A DNA stretch of 64,000 nucleotides from Paralichthys olivaceus (GCF_024713975.1 NC_091100.1:24069501-24133500), one strand, 5' to 3'; numbered from the stretch's first letter, positions 47,601-61,075 are shown. Made by a program: numbers and translations. Notes: generated by a model from the sequence alone, not told the origin.

Positions 47601-49274
47601 CACAGAGCTGCATGGGCTGTTTTTGTTGCCTTTTATTGACTGGTGCTCACTTGGCAGGTGTTAAACCTCTTGTGTGTAAATGCTGTTGGGTAAACACAGT
47701 ACTGTATAATGATTTGAGAGACAGACAGCACTATACCAAGTGACCAATTTACTGTGTGATGATGTGGTTAACCTGATTATTCCAGGACTGTAGAACCACT
47801 TTGCACATACCATGGTACAATTTCACTGCATCATTATCTTTTCATTCACGATGGAAAGGTTGTGGGTTTTTTTTTTTGACAAAAACTGCGATTGGCCTTT
47901 GAGTAGTTGTTTTTTTTTGCTCTGTGTGGACAGGGTGTGACTCTGACAGACCTGAAAGAAGCAGAGAAGACTGTGGCTAAAGCTGCAGATCCAGTGCCTC
48001 GTAACATCCAGCCTGTCAGCCCCATCGTCACCATCACTCCTGCTGAAAGAGGTGAGTGAGGTGGACAAGCTGCAACAGCAAATGGTGATGGTAACAAGGG
48101 GTTTTTAAAAGTCTCAACAATATTGTGTTGTTTGACTGACAAGATTAATTATTTTTGGGGCCATTTCTCCCACTCACTTCTGTTTACTGTAAGAATGATA
48201 CTGAAATAATGTACATTTTGGCGGGGTGCTTTTCAGAATTGCAGTTTAAAGGAAATGGATTTCCTCACATATTTTCTAAAAGCTCTAGCTGTGAAGAGCA
48301 TTAGGTGTGGTTGAGCTGTTAGGGCAGCTATCACACATATACTCTGACCTCTTACCACACCCCAGCCCTTATATTCAGATGGGAACTGAAACACTCCCTC
48401 GCATGTTCATGTTTAGATAAATCAAGCTGTGAGTGAGTTCAGTAAACATATCAGGTTTACCTCATCAGCTCATAAATAGAAGTAGAGCACTTTGTTCATG
48501 TGAGCTCATTTCTCTCAAGCCTCAACATGCACTGATCTGGAGCAAAGAGTGACACCAAAGATAAGACAGCCTCCTGGATCTTTTAAAGTTAAATTTAGAA
48601 ACTGATCACTCCCATGTATAAGTTACTCTAATCGATCCAGCCTCACAGAAACAAGCTCTGTCAAGCAGCTTTTGTGTGTTAGCTGTGTTTGTTAATGTTA
48701 TTGTTTCTTCACTTTTAGAGTTCCACATTGACCAAGATACAGTTAGTGAGATTTTTGACGCAACAAAAAGTCCCACAGACCTCAGGAGTGTTAGCTGTTG
48801 ATCTCCATGTTTTCCAGACACAGACCCAGTAAAGCAGGTGGAGACAGAAGGAGAGAAGCGTCTGGGAGTGAAGGACAGGAGAAGAGGGAGGAAGGAGAGG
48901 CGCTCCACTGGCATCGTCCAGCCGGGAGGAGAAGTAAGACACAACCTCACATCATCGCAAACATGGGCGTTCGCTGCCAAGCAAATTGTACTTTTGTTTT
49001 TGGTTTGACACCCAGGACTTCATTTTAGTGAACCAGTTAATTTTTTCTTCTGTTCTTGCAACAATACCTGTGAACTGAAAGTTGGTGAAAGGTCAGCAAA
49101 ACGACTTCCTCTTTCACAGGACCCTGTTCAATGAGCCCACTTCTAAATCTTTTTAAATAAGGCAACTTGAAAAGATGATGAGTTTTGTTTCTTGTAAAGT
49201 GTTAATCTGAAATGCACGGAGGCTATAACGAAACCTGATCATAAGCTGGTAAGCTCCACTGAGCTGCCTGAACT

Positions 49275-49309
<35 letters not shown>

Positions 49310-52300
49310 CTGCGCAGCCAAACTTTGTTCCAGAACTCACTGAACTTTATTGGACATCTATCAAACCCCACATTCTACAAAGATGCCAAAAATCTGGTGG
49401 AGTTTAAGGATGAGGAGAGATGATGCAAAAGTCATCTAGAATGTTTTTGTTTGGTGACATAGCCATTAAAAACAAATCAATCAAATCCTGATATTACTCA
49501 GTGTGAACATCCTTAACCTTTGATGAAATGCTGTAACAAGCTGATACAGTATATAGGATTCTGTTAGACAGTGTGGGATAAGATCATTTAACAAATTCAT
49601 TGAATCATTCTGTATATAAGGTGCTTCTCTGCCAATACTATTAAATGCTTTGCCAATAACCATAATTTAAAAAAAATCTATATATGACAGTCAATGGTTA
49701 ATGTTGATATTGTGACAAGCTGCCACAAATAAAGAAATGTTTGGGGAAATCACTAATCTACTCATTCCAGAAATCTTGATGTTGAGAAACGTTAATCTTA
49801 TTCTCTTAATACTTGGCACGTTCATTATAAAAGGCCAAAGGAAGTGCACTGTCAAATTTGTTGTGATGTGAACTCTAGATATGTTCAATATTAAATAGGG
49901 AATAAGCGCTCTGTAGCAGCTGTGGCTGGAACTCATCAACGTAAGTGGTGTTGTCGATCACGAGAACAGTGTGTTCACGACCAAGACAACTGATTCTCTG
50001 AGTCGAGCTTCACCCAACTTTAAAGGAAACAGGTGAACAGCCCTTTGTGCAGCAGCGCTTCTGTGGACTGAGTCCTGCAGCTGGTGTTTCTGCCGCAGTT
50101 CAATTGTTGCAGGTCTCTTTCACAGTTTCAGAAAGAAAGCTGCCATCAGCATTGCAACAGGCCAAGCTAGCAGCCTATTCCAAACAGACAACAAATACTG
50201 CACTTGTGTTAGTGCAATGAGAGTATATGTGAAGGGATGTGTAACTGAAAATGTGAACCTGTCTTTTTTTTTTTTAGAATGACGATGAGGATGCTCATCT
50301 GGATGATACAAACAATTTTACCACTTCCAAGTGAGTCTGGCTATCTTGAACTGCCCCAAACCTTTCTAACTATGCATTTGCATTTTCAACAAAAATGTTC
50401 TTTTATTTCCAGAAGGTTAATTTGATTGTATTGAAATGTATAAATCTGTGTTGACCTGTGCCTGAAACAACAGTGTTGGTGTTGATGATTCTGAGCTTTA
50501 CAAGTCTCTTGTGTGTCTCCGCAGTGAGAGTCCACTGGAAGACTTGTCCGCTGACTACAGAACGGTAGGTTCTGAGCCTCTCCTTAGAAAAGATCACACA
50601 TTCCTAATAATACACCTGAGGGCCTGAAAAGATCTAGAGAGAAGCGATCGGAAACCCCAAGGAGCCAAACTATTCCCACCTGCACACACAGAACTGTATG
50701 TAACAAAATGTTGTGCTCTAAATGTCTGTGTTGTGTGTTTTCTATCAGCTGTACTTTAAGGTACTGCAGGAGAACCTGGCTCTGAAGGACAAGCTGCAGG
50801 AGATGGATCTGCTGCTCAGCCAAAACAAAGTGGAGCTGGAGAGACTCCGACAGGTTCGGCAGGTTTGCTGCTTCCTCTGATCATAAAGTTTTAAAGAGCT
50901 GCATGTGTCTCTCAGTGTGCAAGAGTGTTGCTACATCCACGCTTCTACGTTTTGTAACGTTTCTGACGTTCACACTACTGCAGAGAATTAGAGCTGCTCA
51001 AACAGAAGTTTGGAAAAGCTGCTGGCCCCATTTTAGTTTGAAAACTCAGGGGCTGTGTTTGAGTCTGGACAGACAGAGAGTGTTTGGAAGTTTTCAGGGA
51101 GACGCTCCAAACTGCTTGCTGATTGGTTCTTTTTGGTGAAGACATAGCCTTTTCTAATTTGTCAGGCATCTATCACATGACCCTCTTCCTAAAGGACACG
51201 ACTGACATCTACTACTGCTACCAGTGTTGATGCAACAAGGAGAATGGATTACGAGTGTTGCTGGCCCTGTTGTCTTTGCCAACAGCTGTTGTGCAGCTAA
51301 ATTCTGTGTTTAACAATGATATAACAGCAGATAATGTGTTAGTATGGACAGGGATTAATAATGATTTAAGGCCAATATGCTTGTGTGGACAGTTTGAAAA
51401 CAGTTTTTAAAATAAAAACATAGTAGTACGGTCTGTATGTTTGTATGTGTTGTGTATTTGGTCCAGGTATTAGTATAGTGTTGTTGTAGGGAAATACAAA
51501 CTGTCACATTATGGGGACTCATCTTGCTTATGTGCACATAAAGCACTTGTGTTAGTGCAATGAGTAGGAAGGTACGTAGGTAGGTTAATGTTAGTAGTTT
51601 AAGAAACTAATGTAAGTCAATGTAATGTCCTCTGAACCGGAGACATGACTGCGTGTGCATGTGAGTGGGAACTGATGTTTATTTGATCAGCGATGAACAA
51701 TGACTGTAAATATTAAAGACAAGTAACAAAGCAGCTCCCAAAAAGGTGAGGCTAACATGTCCTGATTGCCCCCTGGTGGCTGACTGCAGTATAGGTCATC
51801 TTCCTCTATGTGGCCAGATGGACAAAAAGTATTTTTCATGTTCTGTCTCCCAAAGATGTTGATCTGTCATTCTAGGTAATGTTTTGAGTGTTAAACTTAA
51901 GTTTGGTATTGAACAGTCATTTGTCACCATAAATAGGGTGCTAGACGATAGAGATGATTAACAGCTGAGACTGACTCGTGATTGTTGGCAGGGATGTACC
52001 TGCAGGGCCTCCACTCCCCAAAACACCACTGCGCAGACTTTGTCTACAAACGATGCTCACAGCTTAAAATGGCGGCACACGCATGCAGTCATTCATCATA
52101 ACAACGACAGCATGTTGGACTGGATGTGTAGTTTTGAAATGAATTTATTAATTCTGTGTCCGTTGTAGTTGTCATAGACACTTGTGTGAAAGCAGTTAAT
52201 GAACATTGTTTCTCCCTGTGGCAGAGCCAAGAGAGCAGCACAGACAGACCGGCCCTGCTGGAGTTGGAGAGATTTGTGAGTCTCAGCTTTTATTTCACTG

Positions 52301-53650
52301 TGTCTGTTGGAATTAACCTCCTGTACCATCTGTTGCTTCTTGCTTTGGTAGTTCAGCCCGTCACACCTCCACTGGTGCCCTACAGATATTATGCAGTGAT
52401 GCAGAAATAATATTTCTAAATGGTAGAATGTTAGTTAACAACAGAAAGAAATGCCACCTCTCTTTACCTGGAGAAGCTTTTTACAGGGGGGGAAGTTAGT
52501 TTTTCTCTCGAGTTGTCACGTTTACCTGACTGTATAAGATGTGATGGAAATATATAACAACAGAAACCCAGGTATCAGAAACATTTGAGAAACTTGCACT
52601 TAGGTAACAGGAGGCAAAATGTTTGCTCACGATTTCACACTCTTGTGCTCACAGGAGAAGTTGGCCCTCCAGAGGAAAGCAGTGGAGCTGGAGGATGAGC
52701 TGAAGGTACTCACGTTCACTTCAATACACACCACAACTGTTCTGAATCAACGTGACTGTAATCATACGATGCTCTAATCCCAAATCCTTAAATTCCTCCT
52801 GAGTCCTACGTCATATCTGATGTGATACAAATTCAGATTGGGTCATTTAAAATGATCCTCAGTGAAAAAGGGGTTTTACATATGTTAGAGCTTCACTGTG
52901 CAGAATGATGGGTGTGCAGAATTTGACACTCAGAGGCTGTTTTCACATTCACCTGCTGAGGGGGAGATGTTTCTCTCCACTCGTCTTAAACTCCAGTTAA
53001 ATTTTTATAATCACAGTCGCCAGCCTGCCTCTGTTATTTGGCACTGAGCAACAGTCCCATTACCTCCTGTAGACTCACAAGTGTTATGTTGAAAAGTGCT
53101 CATGTTTAGTGGAACCTCGGGGGTGTTGCTCTGGAATTAGCTGAGCTGTGGTTTTAGCGTAAACCTGATATCATCTGGTGTCTCAGAGTTGTTTGAGCTT
53201 TTAGGGATCAATTGGATCAGAGAAATGTGTTTTCTTTTTAATATGTGGTCTCAATGCCTCCGTATCAAACTGGACCACTGACATCCTGAAATAGACTTGG
53301 GAGTGATCAGGATAATTTTACAGCTCCTTGATCAGAAGATTAAACTCTGCTTGTTCCTGACGGTTTCTCAGGATTGGATGAACCCACAATCATTCTCACT
53401 GCTCGACTCCATTTTATCTCATGCTGCAAAAACTGAAATGATTCCAGTATAGATCTGGTAAAACAGTCACAGAGCTGCCGCAGAAGAGAGCCACAAAGAA
53501 CGCTGTGTCACGATTACATTCCCAGGAGAGTAAAATCATCAATGTGTGATCGTGTTTCCGTAGGTTCTGGGGGACCTCAGAGCAGACAACCAGAGGCTCA
53601 AGGACGAGAACGCCGCCCTCATTCGAGTCATCAGCAAACTGTCAAGATGA
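41624..53650 (+). CDS. ppp1r12c: Protein phosphatase 1 regulatory subunit 12C (MYPT family)
   Basis: Exons 41624-41832, 42943-43117, 43212-43342, 43733-43851, 44550-44709, 44872-45016, 45268-45342, 45446-45525, 45711-45823, 45919-45986, 46250-46380, 46552-46639, 47934-48051, 48818-48933, 50278-50330, 50525-50564, 50749-50862, 52225-52275, 52655-52705, 53564-53650; all in phase, 707 residues (human 782). The subunit targets PP1 to myosin light chain. Seen in order: basic N-terminus (RREQLKRW), PP1-docking KSVRF (71-75), ankyrin repeats (ADGITALHQACIDG, EGWTPLHVAASCGY, TGATPLHVAAAKGY, DGWTPLHAAAHWGQ) to about residue 330, a Ser/acidic linker, the inhibitory ROCK-type site RRSTQGVTLTDL (Thr about 497), and a C-terminal coiled coil/leucine zipper ending ENAALIRVISKLSR. 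The SSVCRMSSKDK segment and first-exon type favour 12C over 12A/12B. Confidence 0.95.
42465..42660 (+). repeat. SINE-type dispersed repeat
   Basis: The text tgtcctggggcaagatactg, then gctttgagtggtcatcaaga and ctctatataaatataggcca, matches a SINE-like element frequent in percomorph fish. It lies in ppp1r12c intron 1. Confidence 0.6.
46832..47172. repeat. CTCCGCCAAGG inverted-end repeat, copy 2
   Basis: Starts acctccgccaagg and ends cctcatggtggagg. Interior phrases (ggatctgcacaaaattgcgg, then gaaatctgttgagtaggttt) are typical of this teleost family. It is in a ppp1r12c intron. Confidence 0.65.
49276..49307. repeat. (CA)n microsatellite
   Basis: About 16 CA units in a ppp1r12c intron. No gene function implied. 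Confidence 0.95.
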
Positions 53651-56600
53651 ACCTGGAAAAAAACCTACATGGAGATGAAAAGTATTACAGGATTTATTTG
53701 TTATCCAACTCAAAAGACACAAAACAAGGAAGAGAGAGACGCAGCATCAAACACCTGCAGAGCACATTTAACAGTAACTGGAAGAGCGTAGAGATTTCAG
53801 GGTTATTAGCTTGTGTTTGGGCCTTTATGATTTGGCAGATCTACTGTATAACAAGCTGAACTGCACCTCCTGTGGACTGACAGGGCGTCCCTGCTCACAT
53901 CCACTTTTATATTAAGTTTTTATTGTTGTATTTTTTAACTGGAATATTTTATGTGCTTTGCTTCTGCAACACTTTGTATAAAAATCTGTATTAAGAGACT
54001 TAAAGCCATGCACAGTGTGAGTTCATAGTCATGTTTTAGATAGATTAACAAATGCCAGTCATGAGTGAGGGGGTGGTTATTAGAAAAAAAAACAAAGAAA
54101 AAAAACAAAAAAAAGACAGTAATGTGCCAAAAACCCAGCCCTGGTTGTGCATGTCCTTTGGGGAGCGCTCTTTGTGGTCAGTGCTGTTTCTCAGGATGAG
54201 TGTTGGGTCGATGCTTCCTGCTCTAGGTGACCGCTGTAAACGTGGACCAAATCTGCATGCTCATTCCTCCCCCGCTCCTCTGAATGTATATTTAAGATGT
54301 ATATTTATGTACAGGGGCCATCTGTCCTGACAGTGATGTAGACGTGTTGTCGTGGTCTCTGTTGTACAAAGGGCGCAGAGTTTCGGGTGCTAACCAGTGG
54401 ACATCAGATGCAGCTCATGTACACGGGCATTCTCACAGAAACCGTCGGTTACAAACGTCACATCTTTCAAGAGGTTGTGGAGAACGCACGCTCTCTTCTT
54501 TGTACTGTAAGTCGGTAGATATTTCACTTTGCCATTTTGACTGGATGCTTCTGTAAAAGCAACAACCCCTAAGCTAAGTATTCGCCCCAGTGACGGACAG
54601 CTGTTATTTTCTAACAGACAGGCCAGATGGGTCAACGTTTGAATGTTTACTCCTGTTTTAAAGAAAATAACTCTTGCATGTCAAATTGTATTTTGATGCC
54701 GTGCCTTTCGATATGCATTTGTAAGTAATATTTCTATTTTGCTTTGGTAAACGTACACCGTTAAGTATAAAATACAGTTTGGGCAAAAACAGTTCAAGGC
54801 TCTGTTGTTTCTTTTAATTTGTGAAAAATGTCTTCCCAGTATTGACTGAAAATCAGTTTTCATCTTTACTCTCAAAGGTCAGTTTGGTCCCTCAAAAGTT
54901 AACACCAACTATAACTGTAAAGTGGTTGTTACATATGTGTTACAAATATGTGAATATATACAAACAGCTTGTCCAGGTAGGAACAGTTCTACAATCAGTA
55001 AAACATCACAACGTTAGAGGCCAAGTTGAGCAAAATTTTTATTGACTGAGAAGAGCAATCACAAATGATGACGGACTATACAACCCCACCAGCATGCCAG
55101 CGTTTTCATAGAAACTGTACAATGTGAAGGAATGTATGGAGCAGGAATACATCGTTATCATTATCAGAAGAAACTAAACAAAACTTTTACATCCATATGT
55201 TCTGGTACAGTACAAGTCGCTTTCAATCTAGTGTGACAGGTCACTTGTGTTTCTCTTGTAGTGTCACTGGACCCTTCGTGTCACTGAGGTCTTTTTGAGG
55301 GTCACTGGGTAAAAACACTGATGGCCTGGTCAGTTTTTTATTTCCTCCTCTGCCAGTTTCAGTCTGTGGGTGAGACCAGACACCGCAGAAGTCTCCGGCA
55401 GCAGCAGACGGTGCCTGGCTCAGCCTCCTTCTGTGGTTTCTCCGGTACTACGCCACACTTACTTCCTGACTGTGGGCTACGAGTTATGAAGCTATCTGAG
55501 GGGGAGCGCTGAAGGGGAATGATGTACATTAAGGCAAAGGGGAAACAAACAAAAAGAGAAAAGACTAAAATAGTAATGCTTGTCGCCGTTTTACTCCACG
55601 CGATCGAAGTCAGTGCTAAGGCCTCATGGCTAAACGGAATGAGAGGGCCAATGCTGATTTTCACAGGGTTTGGTTTAATTTCTCCAATTTTTAACATTCA
55701 GTCCTCTCCAATTAGGAGGTCAGTTTATTTGGGGGTGGGGGGGTGGGTGTGTGCAGCTGTATGTGAATGACCTGTAGAAACAGTCTCTTCTACAGCAGGG
55801 CTAACAGAGAAGATGGTAGCGAGAGTAAGCCCTTGATATTACAGATGACTGCTCGTGCACACGGGGCATGCTAAAGACAAGAAGTTGAAACATTAGTCGA
55901 TACATAAGGCAGCTTATTTCTATACCCTTACACCTTTGACTCCCTTGTTCACTTTGGTCCCACTCACTGTTTAAACAGAGCGAGTGGGTTGATACATTTA
56001 GGGCACGGAGGGAGATGCTGAAGAGCAGCTCTGAATGAATTGTTTTAACAAGGCAGGTTCTGGTAATTCTATCAAAAGACAGCGAGCAAAGTAGGCAAGC
56101 AAAGCCAGGGGAGGGGAGGGGAGGCGGGGTGGTGGTGCGGTGGATGTGGTGGGGCCCGCTATGAAAACAACAGCTGATTAACAGTGATGTGAATACAGTC
56201 ACTTCACACAACGATTGATACACTTATATAAAAAAAGGCAAACAAAAGTTGATTGTACAGTTGCTTTTCCACATGTACTTGATACTGAGAGAGGAAGACA
56301 CCATTCTGGAAAGGTGGAGGGGGGTAATCTCTTCAAGCAGCAAAAAGACTGGGAGGAGTGGGGGGTGAGAAAGTAACGTGCTACATGGCACAGCTCAGTG
56401 TGGGGGTGAAGGGGTGAGGAGAGGGGGTGAGTGAGGATGGCAGGGTTGTGAACGATGGTAAATCATGCGCAGGTGCAGGTGGGGAGATGCTGGACGGAGT
56501 GACGGGCGGGGAGGAGGTGGGGTAGGGGGGCTGCTGCTACTTCTGCTGCTGCTACTGATGCTGATGGAGAGGTGGGATGGAGAGGTGGGAGGGACACTGG

Positions 56601-56782
56601 GGTGTGCGAAGACAACGAGGCGGGAACTAAGGCATGAGATGAATGAAATGCACAACCAAGTAGAAACAAAGAAGGCAGAAATGGTGGACGCAGGGCAGGG
56701 GATGAGGGCAGCGGCTGAGGAACACATGGGGGCAGAGGGATTTTAGACTCCCTCGACCCCCCCACAGACACGAAGGCCTCTT
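53651..56782. other. Convergent 3' UTRs of ppp1r12c and arhgdia
   Basis: No coding exon. The left part is 3' UTR and flank of ppp1r12c; I do not find a consensus AATAAA there. The right part is probably the long arhgdia 3' UTR on the minus strand, ending near a minus-strand AATAAA at 55038-55043, which would give a UTR of about 1.7 kb. G-rich sequence (56490-56600) lies in that UTR. Confidence 0.5.
55038..55043 (-). terminator. Polyadenylation signal candidate of arhgdia
   Basis: AATAAA on the minus strand, the furthest clear signal before the ppp1r12c flank. Its use is inferred from position only. Confidence 0.35.
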
Positions 56783-57508
56783 TTAGTCTTTCCAGTCTTT
56801 CTTGATGTTGAGGTTCCACTCCCAGGACAGGTGGTCGTGCTTGTCATCGTCAGTGAACTTGGATTTGATGGCGTAGTTGCCGCGGGCCATCGTGCCTTTA
56901 GGAGCCTCCTCCACCGTGGTCAGGAAGTCGTATTCATTGGGACGAGGCCCGTAGCTGCCAACCATGTAGTCTGATTTATCAACTGGTAACAAACGGAAAA
57001 CAAAGTTAGGAGACTTTATTTGACTTCATCAAGAATCAGCAATAAGTATGAGGACTACCCCCTCAGCCACAGCCGCCCCAACCATCTCACCTGCTTCACC
57101 TTTACCATGTGTAGTGTTAAAGGTTCAGTGTGTAGAATTTAGTGACATCTAGAGGTGAAGTTGCACGTTGCAGCTGAATACTCCCTCCCATTCCCAACAT
57201 GAAAGATAACCTGTGGTGAAATTCAGTTAAAAAAACTCAAAAGGTTTTAGTTTGTCCAGTTTAGATGACCCCCCCCCCCCCTCCATGTAACTATAAAGCT
57301 TTTAAATATAGAGGGCCAATTCTATAGTTAAGAAAACAACAATTCATACAATTTAGATGAAACCCACCAGTGAAAACATCGCTAGGATTATTTCATATTC
57401 AAGTTCTGCCAAAAATCCTTCACCTAAATCTTACACACTGAACCTTTAAGGGATTAATGACTTAATAAATGTGATGGTCTGTTTTTGTGTGAAAAGCAAC
57501 AGAGACGA

Positions 57509-57555
<47 letters not shown>

Positions 57556-59818
57556 GGTCTTAAAACGATGACAATAATATTAATTGCAATAAATTCTGGG
57601 AAAATACATTGTACACATATTGTCCAATGGAATGTGTTATTGTGACATGACCGTAATATTTTGAATAATGCACCAAGTTAGAGGTTTCCTTGCACAGTTT
57701 ACAGCTTCAGTTCTCTAAAAATTTCTTTCACATCCAAAAACAATAAACAATGAAGCTAAATGTGCATTGCACTGTTTGCTCTCAGATCAGTGTCAGTGTC
57801 TTCATGGCATGGACTCCACATGACTGCATCACATCAGCAGATCTGTCAGCTCTGACCAGTGTGGCTTTTTTCTCATCAGCAGTGTTTGTCTGCAGAACAG
57901 CTGCTCACTGGATGTTTAGTGAACATCCCAGTTTCAGAAACACAGACCAGCCTGAAGTCACTGAGATCACATGTTAACTCATTCTGATGTTTGATGTGAA
58001 CATTAGCAGAGGCCTCTGACCTGCTGGATTGTATGTAAGCATTGCTGCCACATGATTGGCTGATTAGTTCATGGCATGAATAAGCAGATGCACAGATGTC
58101 CCTAATAAAGTGCTCAGTGTATACTATAATCTAAAGTGAACCTTGTTCCAAGTCTAGAATCTCACATCCACAATTGCTTCTAATATTCATTGCAATTTTT
58201 TAAATTATTTCTCTACTGAAACATATTGGTGAATTTATTGTAAATATTTTGTAATAATTGATGAGCAGAAAAAAGTCAGAGATACGGTTGGTTGCTTAGT
58301 TACAGAAAATACTATTAGCAATCATAGGTAAGAGCAAAAATGTGTTTTCCTGGGCTGAAGAGGAGGTGGAACTGTTACTGACAGTTCGCCAGATTTTTAC
58401 ATCTGAAATGGGGCCAGCAGCTTTTTTTAAAAGTTCTCCAGTTCAGGGGCTCGTGAACTGTGGAGTATTGTGGACACCACAATAAAACCCTGAAATGTAT
58501 TAGTGTGGATACCAAATACAAAATGTGAACAGACCTGTGGAGGACCCTGTTTGCAGTAGTACTGAGGACCATATTGAAACACATTAAGCATCTAAACTGA
58601 ATTGACACTTGCACTTGCTAACGGACCAGCCTGCAAACTGAACAAGGTAAATAAACCTTTGTTTGTTTGGGAGCTCATTTAACAAGATGATGTACAACGT
58701 GAAACACATAACATCGGAAGATACTGTTAGTTTTTGAAGACTCTTTGTGTTGTTAGCCAAGGAAAGAACTTATTTGATTGGCTATACTCAAAGGATATTT
58801 TTATATATATAGGCAGAGAACGCATTATGACATCAGCATGCAACCAAAAAATGGACTTTCCTTCTTTTTTCTTACATCAAAATGTAACATACATTAAATA
58901 TAACTGGATTTTAGGAAGGCTAATGAAAATGCATTTCCAAGTGGTCATCTGATACTCAATATTTAACTGGGCAGATAAATTCCAGTGGAGCAAACACAGG
59001 GAACATGTTAAGAAGAATAAGAAGTGTGAAAAAGTGTTCACTCACTCTTCATTCCTTTCCTGTATGTTTGCTGCACATACTTCAGACCCGAAACAATCTC
59101 CCTGTTCACCTGCAGAGACACACCCACACATTGTTAAAGACATATGGCAGAACGACAGATGTTCTGTATGTTTTGGTAATAACCAGAAGAATAGAAAGAC
59201 TTGAGCAAAATTAAATTAAAAAGGAAATGAATATCCTGATCCTGAACATAACTACATGGTAGGTTCTCTCTTTTCATGACTACTACTCGTCTACTGCTCC
59301 AGATAAATGCTTGTTGTGATCTTAGCTGGATTATATACATACGGTAATGAGTTTCTTATGATATATTTCTTATAAATGATATTTCTAATAGCATAAAGTA
59401 AAATAGAGTCAATCTATTTTACTGGTCTCAAAGGGATAGCCTAAAAATAAGCATAAAGTCCACCGTAAGTGGCTAAGATAGCGGACTTAGCTACATGATG
59501 GTGTGTCTGAGGGTCCATGAAGGCACCTCGTAGGAAGATATCAGTGAACATTTAGGCTTAAAACACGGTGTGAATGTTGTTTCGAGTCGAATATAATTGT
59601 CGGGGCTTGTGGACACTTGTATGACACCACACGAGCAGTATGGAGGCAGAATAGTTACAACATTTAAACAAGCTATTTGAGTGGATGGACTGTTCTATTC
59701 TATGGAACGTCATTGTTTCATTGTGCTGCAGCAGCTCTCACCTTAAAGCTGATCTTTATTTTATATTCGACTCCCTCCTTTAGGACAAAGGCCTGCTTCT
59801 TAAAGGATTCCAGGTCTC
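56783..59818 (-). CDS. arhgdia: Rho GDP-dissociation inhibitor 1, last three exons
   Basis: Coding order: 59742-59818 ([20 protein letters not shown], then IKISFK), 59046-59109 ([20 protein letters not shown]), 56783-56982 ([13 protein letters not shown] to [10 protein letters not shown] and TAA). Junction phases agree and about 113 residues are covered, nearly identical to the C-terminal immunoglobulin-like domain of RhoGDI alpha, which buries the geranylgeranyl tail of Rho, Rac and Cdc42 and keeps them soluble and GDP-bound. The end [13 protein letters not shown] is diagnostic of this family and the DYMVGSYGP region favours the alpha form. The incoming phase at 59818 needs an upstream exon; the N-terminal regulatory arm and first strands are not found up to 64000, so the 5' half lies beyond the window (or is missing). 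Confidence 0.93.
57117..57449. repeat. MITE-like inverted-repeat element, copy 5 (longest)
   Basis: TTAAAGGTTCAGTGTGTAGA at the left and CTTACACACTGAACCTTTAA at the right. It includes a C run (57269-57281). It is in the last arhgdia intron. Confidence 0.8.
57511..57553. repeat. (AC)n microsatellite
   Basis: About 21 AC units in the last arhgdia intron, just past the MITE-like copy. Confidence 0.95.
59431..59660. repeat. Relative of the 3471-3961 element
   Basis: Shares aaagggatag at the left end, gtttcgagtcgaa and gagcagtatggaggca with the element at 3471-3961. The right terminus is not clear. Confidence 0.5.
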
Positions 59819-59844
59819 CTGTTCCAAAACCACAGAGGAAAAAA

Positions 59845-60055
59845 ATTCAATTCAATTTTATTTGCATAGTGCATAATCACAATAAACATTATCTCTCGAT
59901 GCTTTATTTAGAAGGTTAAGACCTTAAAACTGAGAACAACAGTTCCTCAATGAGCAGCACTTTGGCGACTGTGGAGAGAAAAAACTCTCTCATTAACTGG
60001 TAGAAACCTCTGGCAGAACCAGACTCAGTGTGGGCGGCCATCTGCCTCCACCTCG
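59845..60055. repeat. Common teleost dispersed repeat
   Basis: Contains ttcaattcaattttatttgc and cctctggcagaaccagactc followed by agtgtgggcggccatctgcc, a text found dispersed in many fish genomes. It lies just upstream of the first visible arhgdia exon. Confidence 0.55.
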
Positions 60056-60804
60056 AAATTTTATTCATCATAGTAACAATGATGCTATTATTACGTAACA
60101 TTTGTTGGGTACTCCATAGAGTGAAACCACCTTATTGCCAACAGCCCCCTTAAATTCAATCAAGGTGCACTAAACTTCACAGACTCAGATATCAGCTCTC
60201 TAAAAGCAAAAGCTCTATCTCACAATGTTATATAAAGTCATTATAAATTCCTGGATCCGCCCACAACAAAATGGAATGGGTTTCTCTCCTGACCCATACC
60301 ACATCCTTCTACCTCGTTTAGTGGTAATGTGGCCAGCAGATTTTGCACAATCTTGCTTACGAACAAAAACATACCAACAGACAAAGACTGGGGTGAAAAC
60401 AATGTCGTGGCAAAGGTAATTATAGCAGATATACCTGCTCACCTGCACTAACAACCAGGATGAACACAAACATCTACTGCACGCACATACACAGGGGATG
60501 ACACACTTGAATGACAAGCACCCAGACCTGCACAAGGAGTTCAGAGAACGACAGGTAATAACTTATATACCCATGAAAAAAAGCCACATTCAGTGCTAAA
60601 AGTAGCTCTGGAAAAAATTTAAGCCTGTCTTTGTGGTATTTTATTTCATTTACTGATGCATAATGTTATAGTTCTAAGTTTTTCAATTAAAATACAGTCA
60701 ATAATGACATTTTTGGTGTTCTCTTTTTATTTCGAAAAGTACAGAAAAGTATCGAAATACATGTTGGTACTGGTACCAAAATGTTGGTACCATGACAACA
60801 CTTG

Positions 60805-60918
60805 TCCAGACTGGACAAACTAAACACCTTTTGAGTTTTTATGACAATTAAAGGCTGCCACAGTTTCTTTTTTATGTTTGGAAGGAGAGGGTGAGGCGAG
60901 GGGAGTTCAGCTGCAACA
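60805..60918. repeat. Fragment of the first MITE-like family, reverse orientation
   Basis: The reverse complement matches the interior of copies 3 and 5 (the caaacatgaaaaagaaactg and ctcaaaaggtgtttag region). Neither terminus is preserved. Confidence 0.5.
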
Positions 60919-61069
60919 TTTACATGTACAGTCTACAGTCTTTAGTCTAGTACAGTAACAGAGCAATGATGAGTTTTCGGGAGCTCTTCTACTTTTTCCA
61001 TGTTCAGTCTTTTGGCAGGTGGCAACGAACATCATGGTGCATCCACTGACTTGGTGCACTGTTCCACCT

Positions 61070-61075
61070 TTTATT
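61070..61075 (-). terminator. Polyadenylation signal right after the serine-rich ORF
   Basis: AATAAA on the minus strand begins one base after the TAA stop (61077-61079). If used, the 3' UTR is only some tens of bases long. Confidence 0.45.

Noticed and set aside
56395-56819. Pro/Ser-rich minus-strand ORFs next to arhgdia stop
   Set aside because: They overlap or follow the arhgdia stop in other frames and reflect G-rich/C-rich 3' UTR sequence.
59819-61069. Search for arhgdia 5' exons
   Set aside because: I looked on the minus strand for the N-terminal arm and the strand before GDLESF and found none; the region is repeats and AT-rich DNA.
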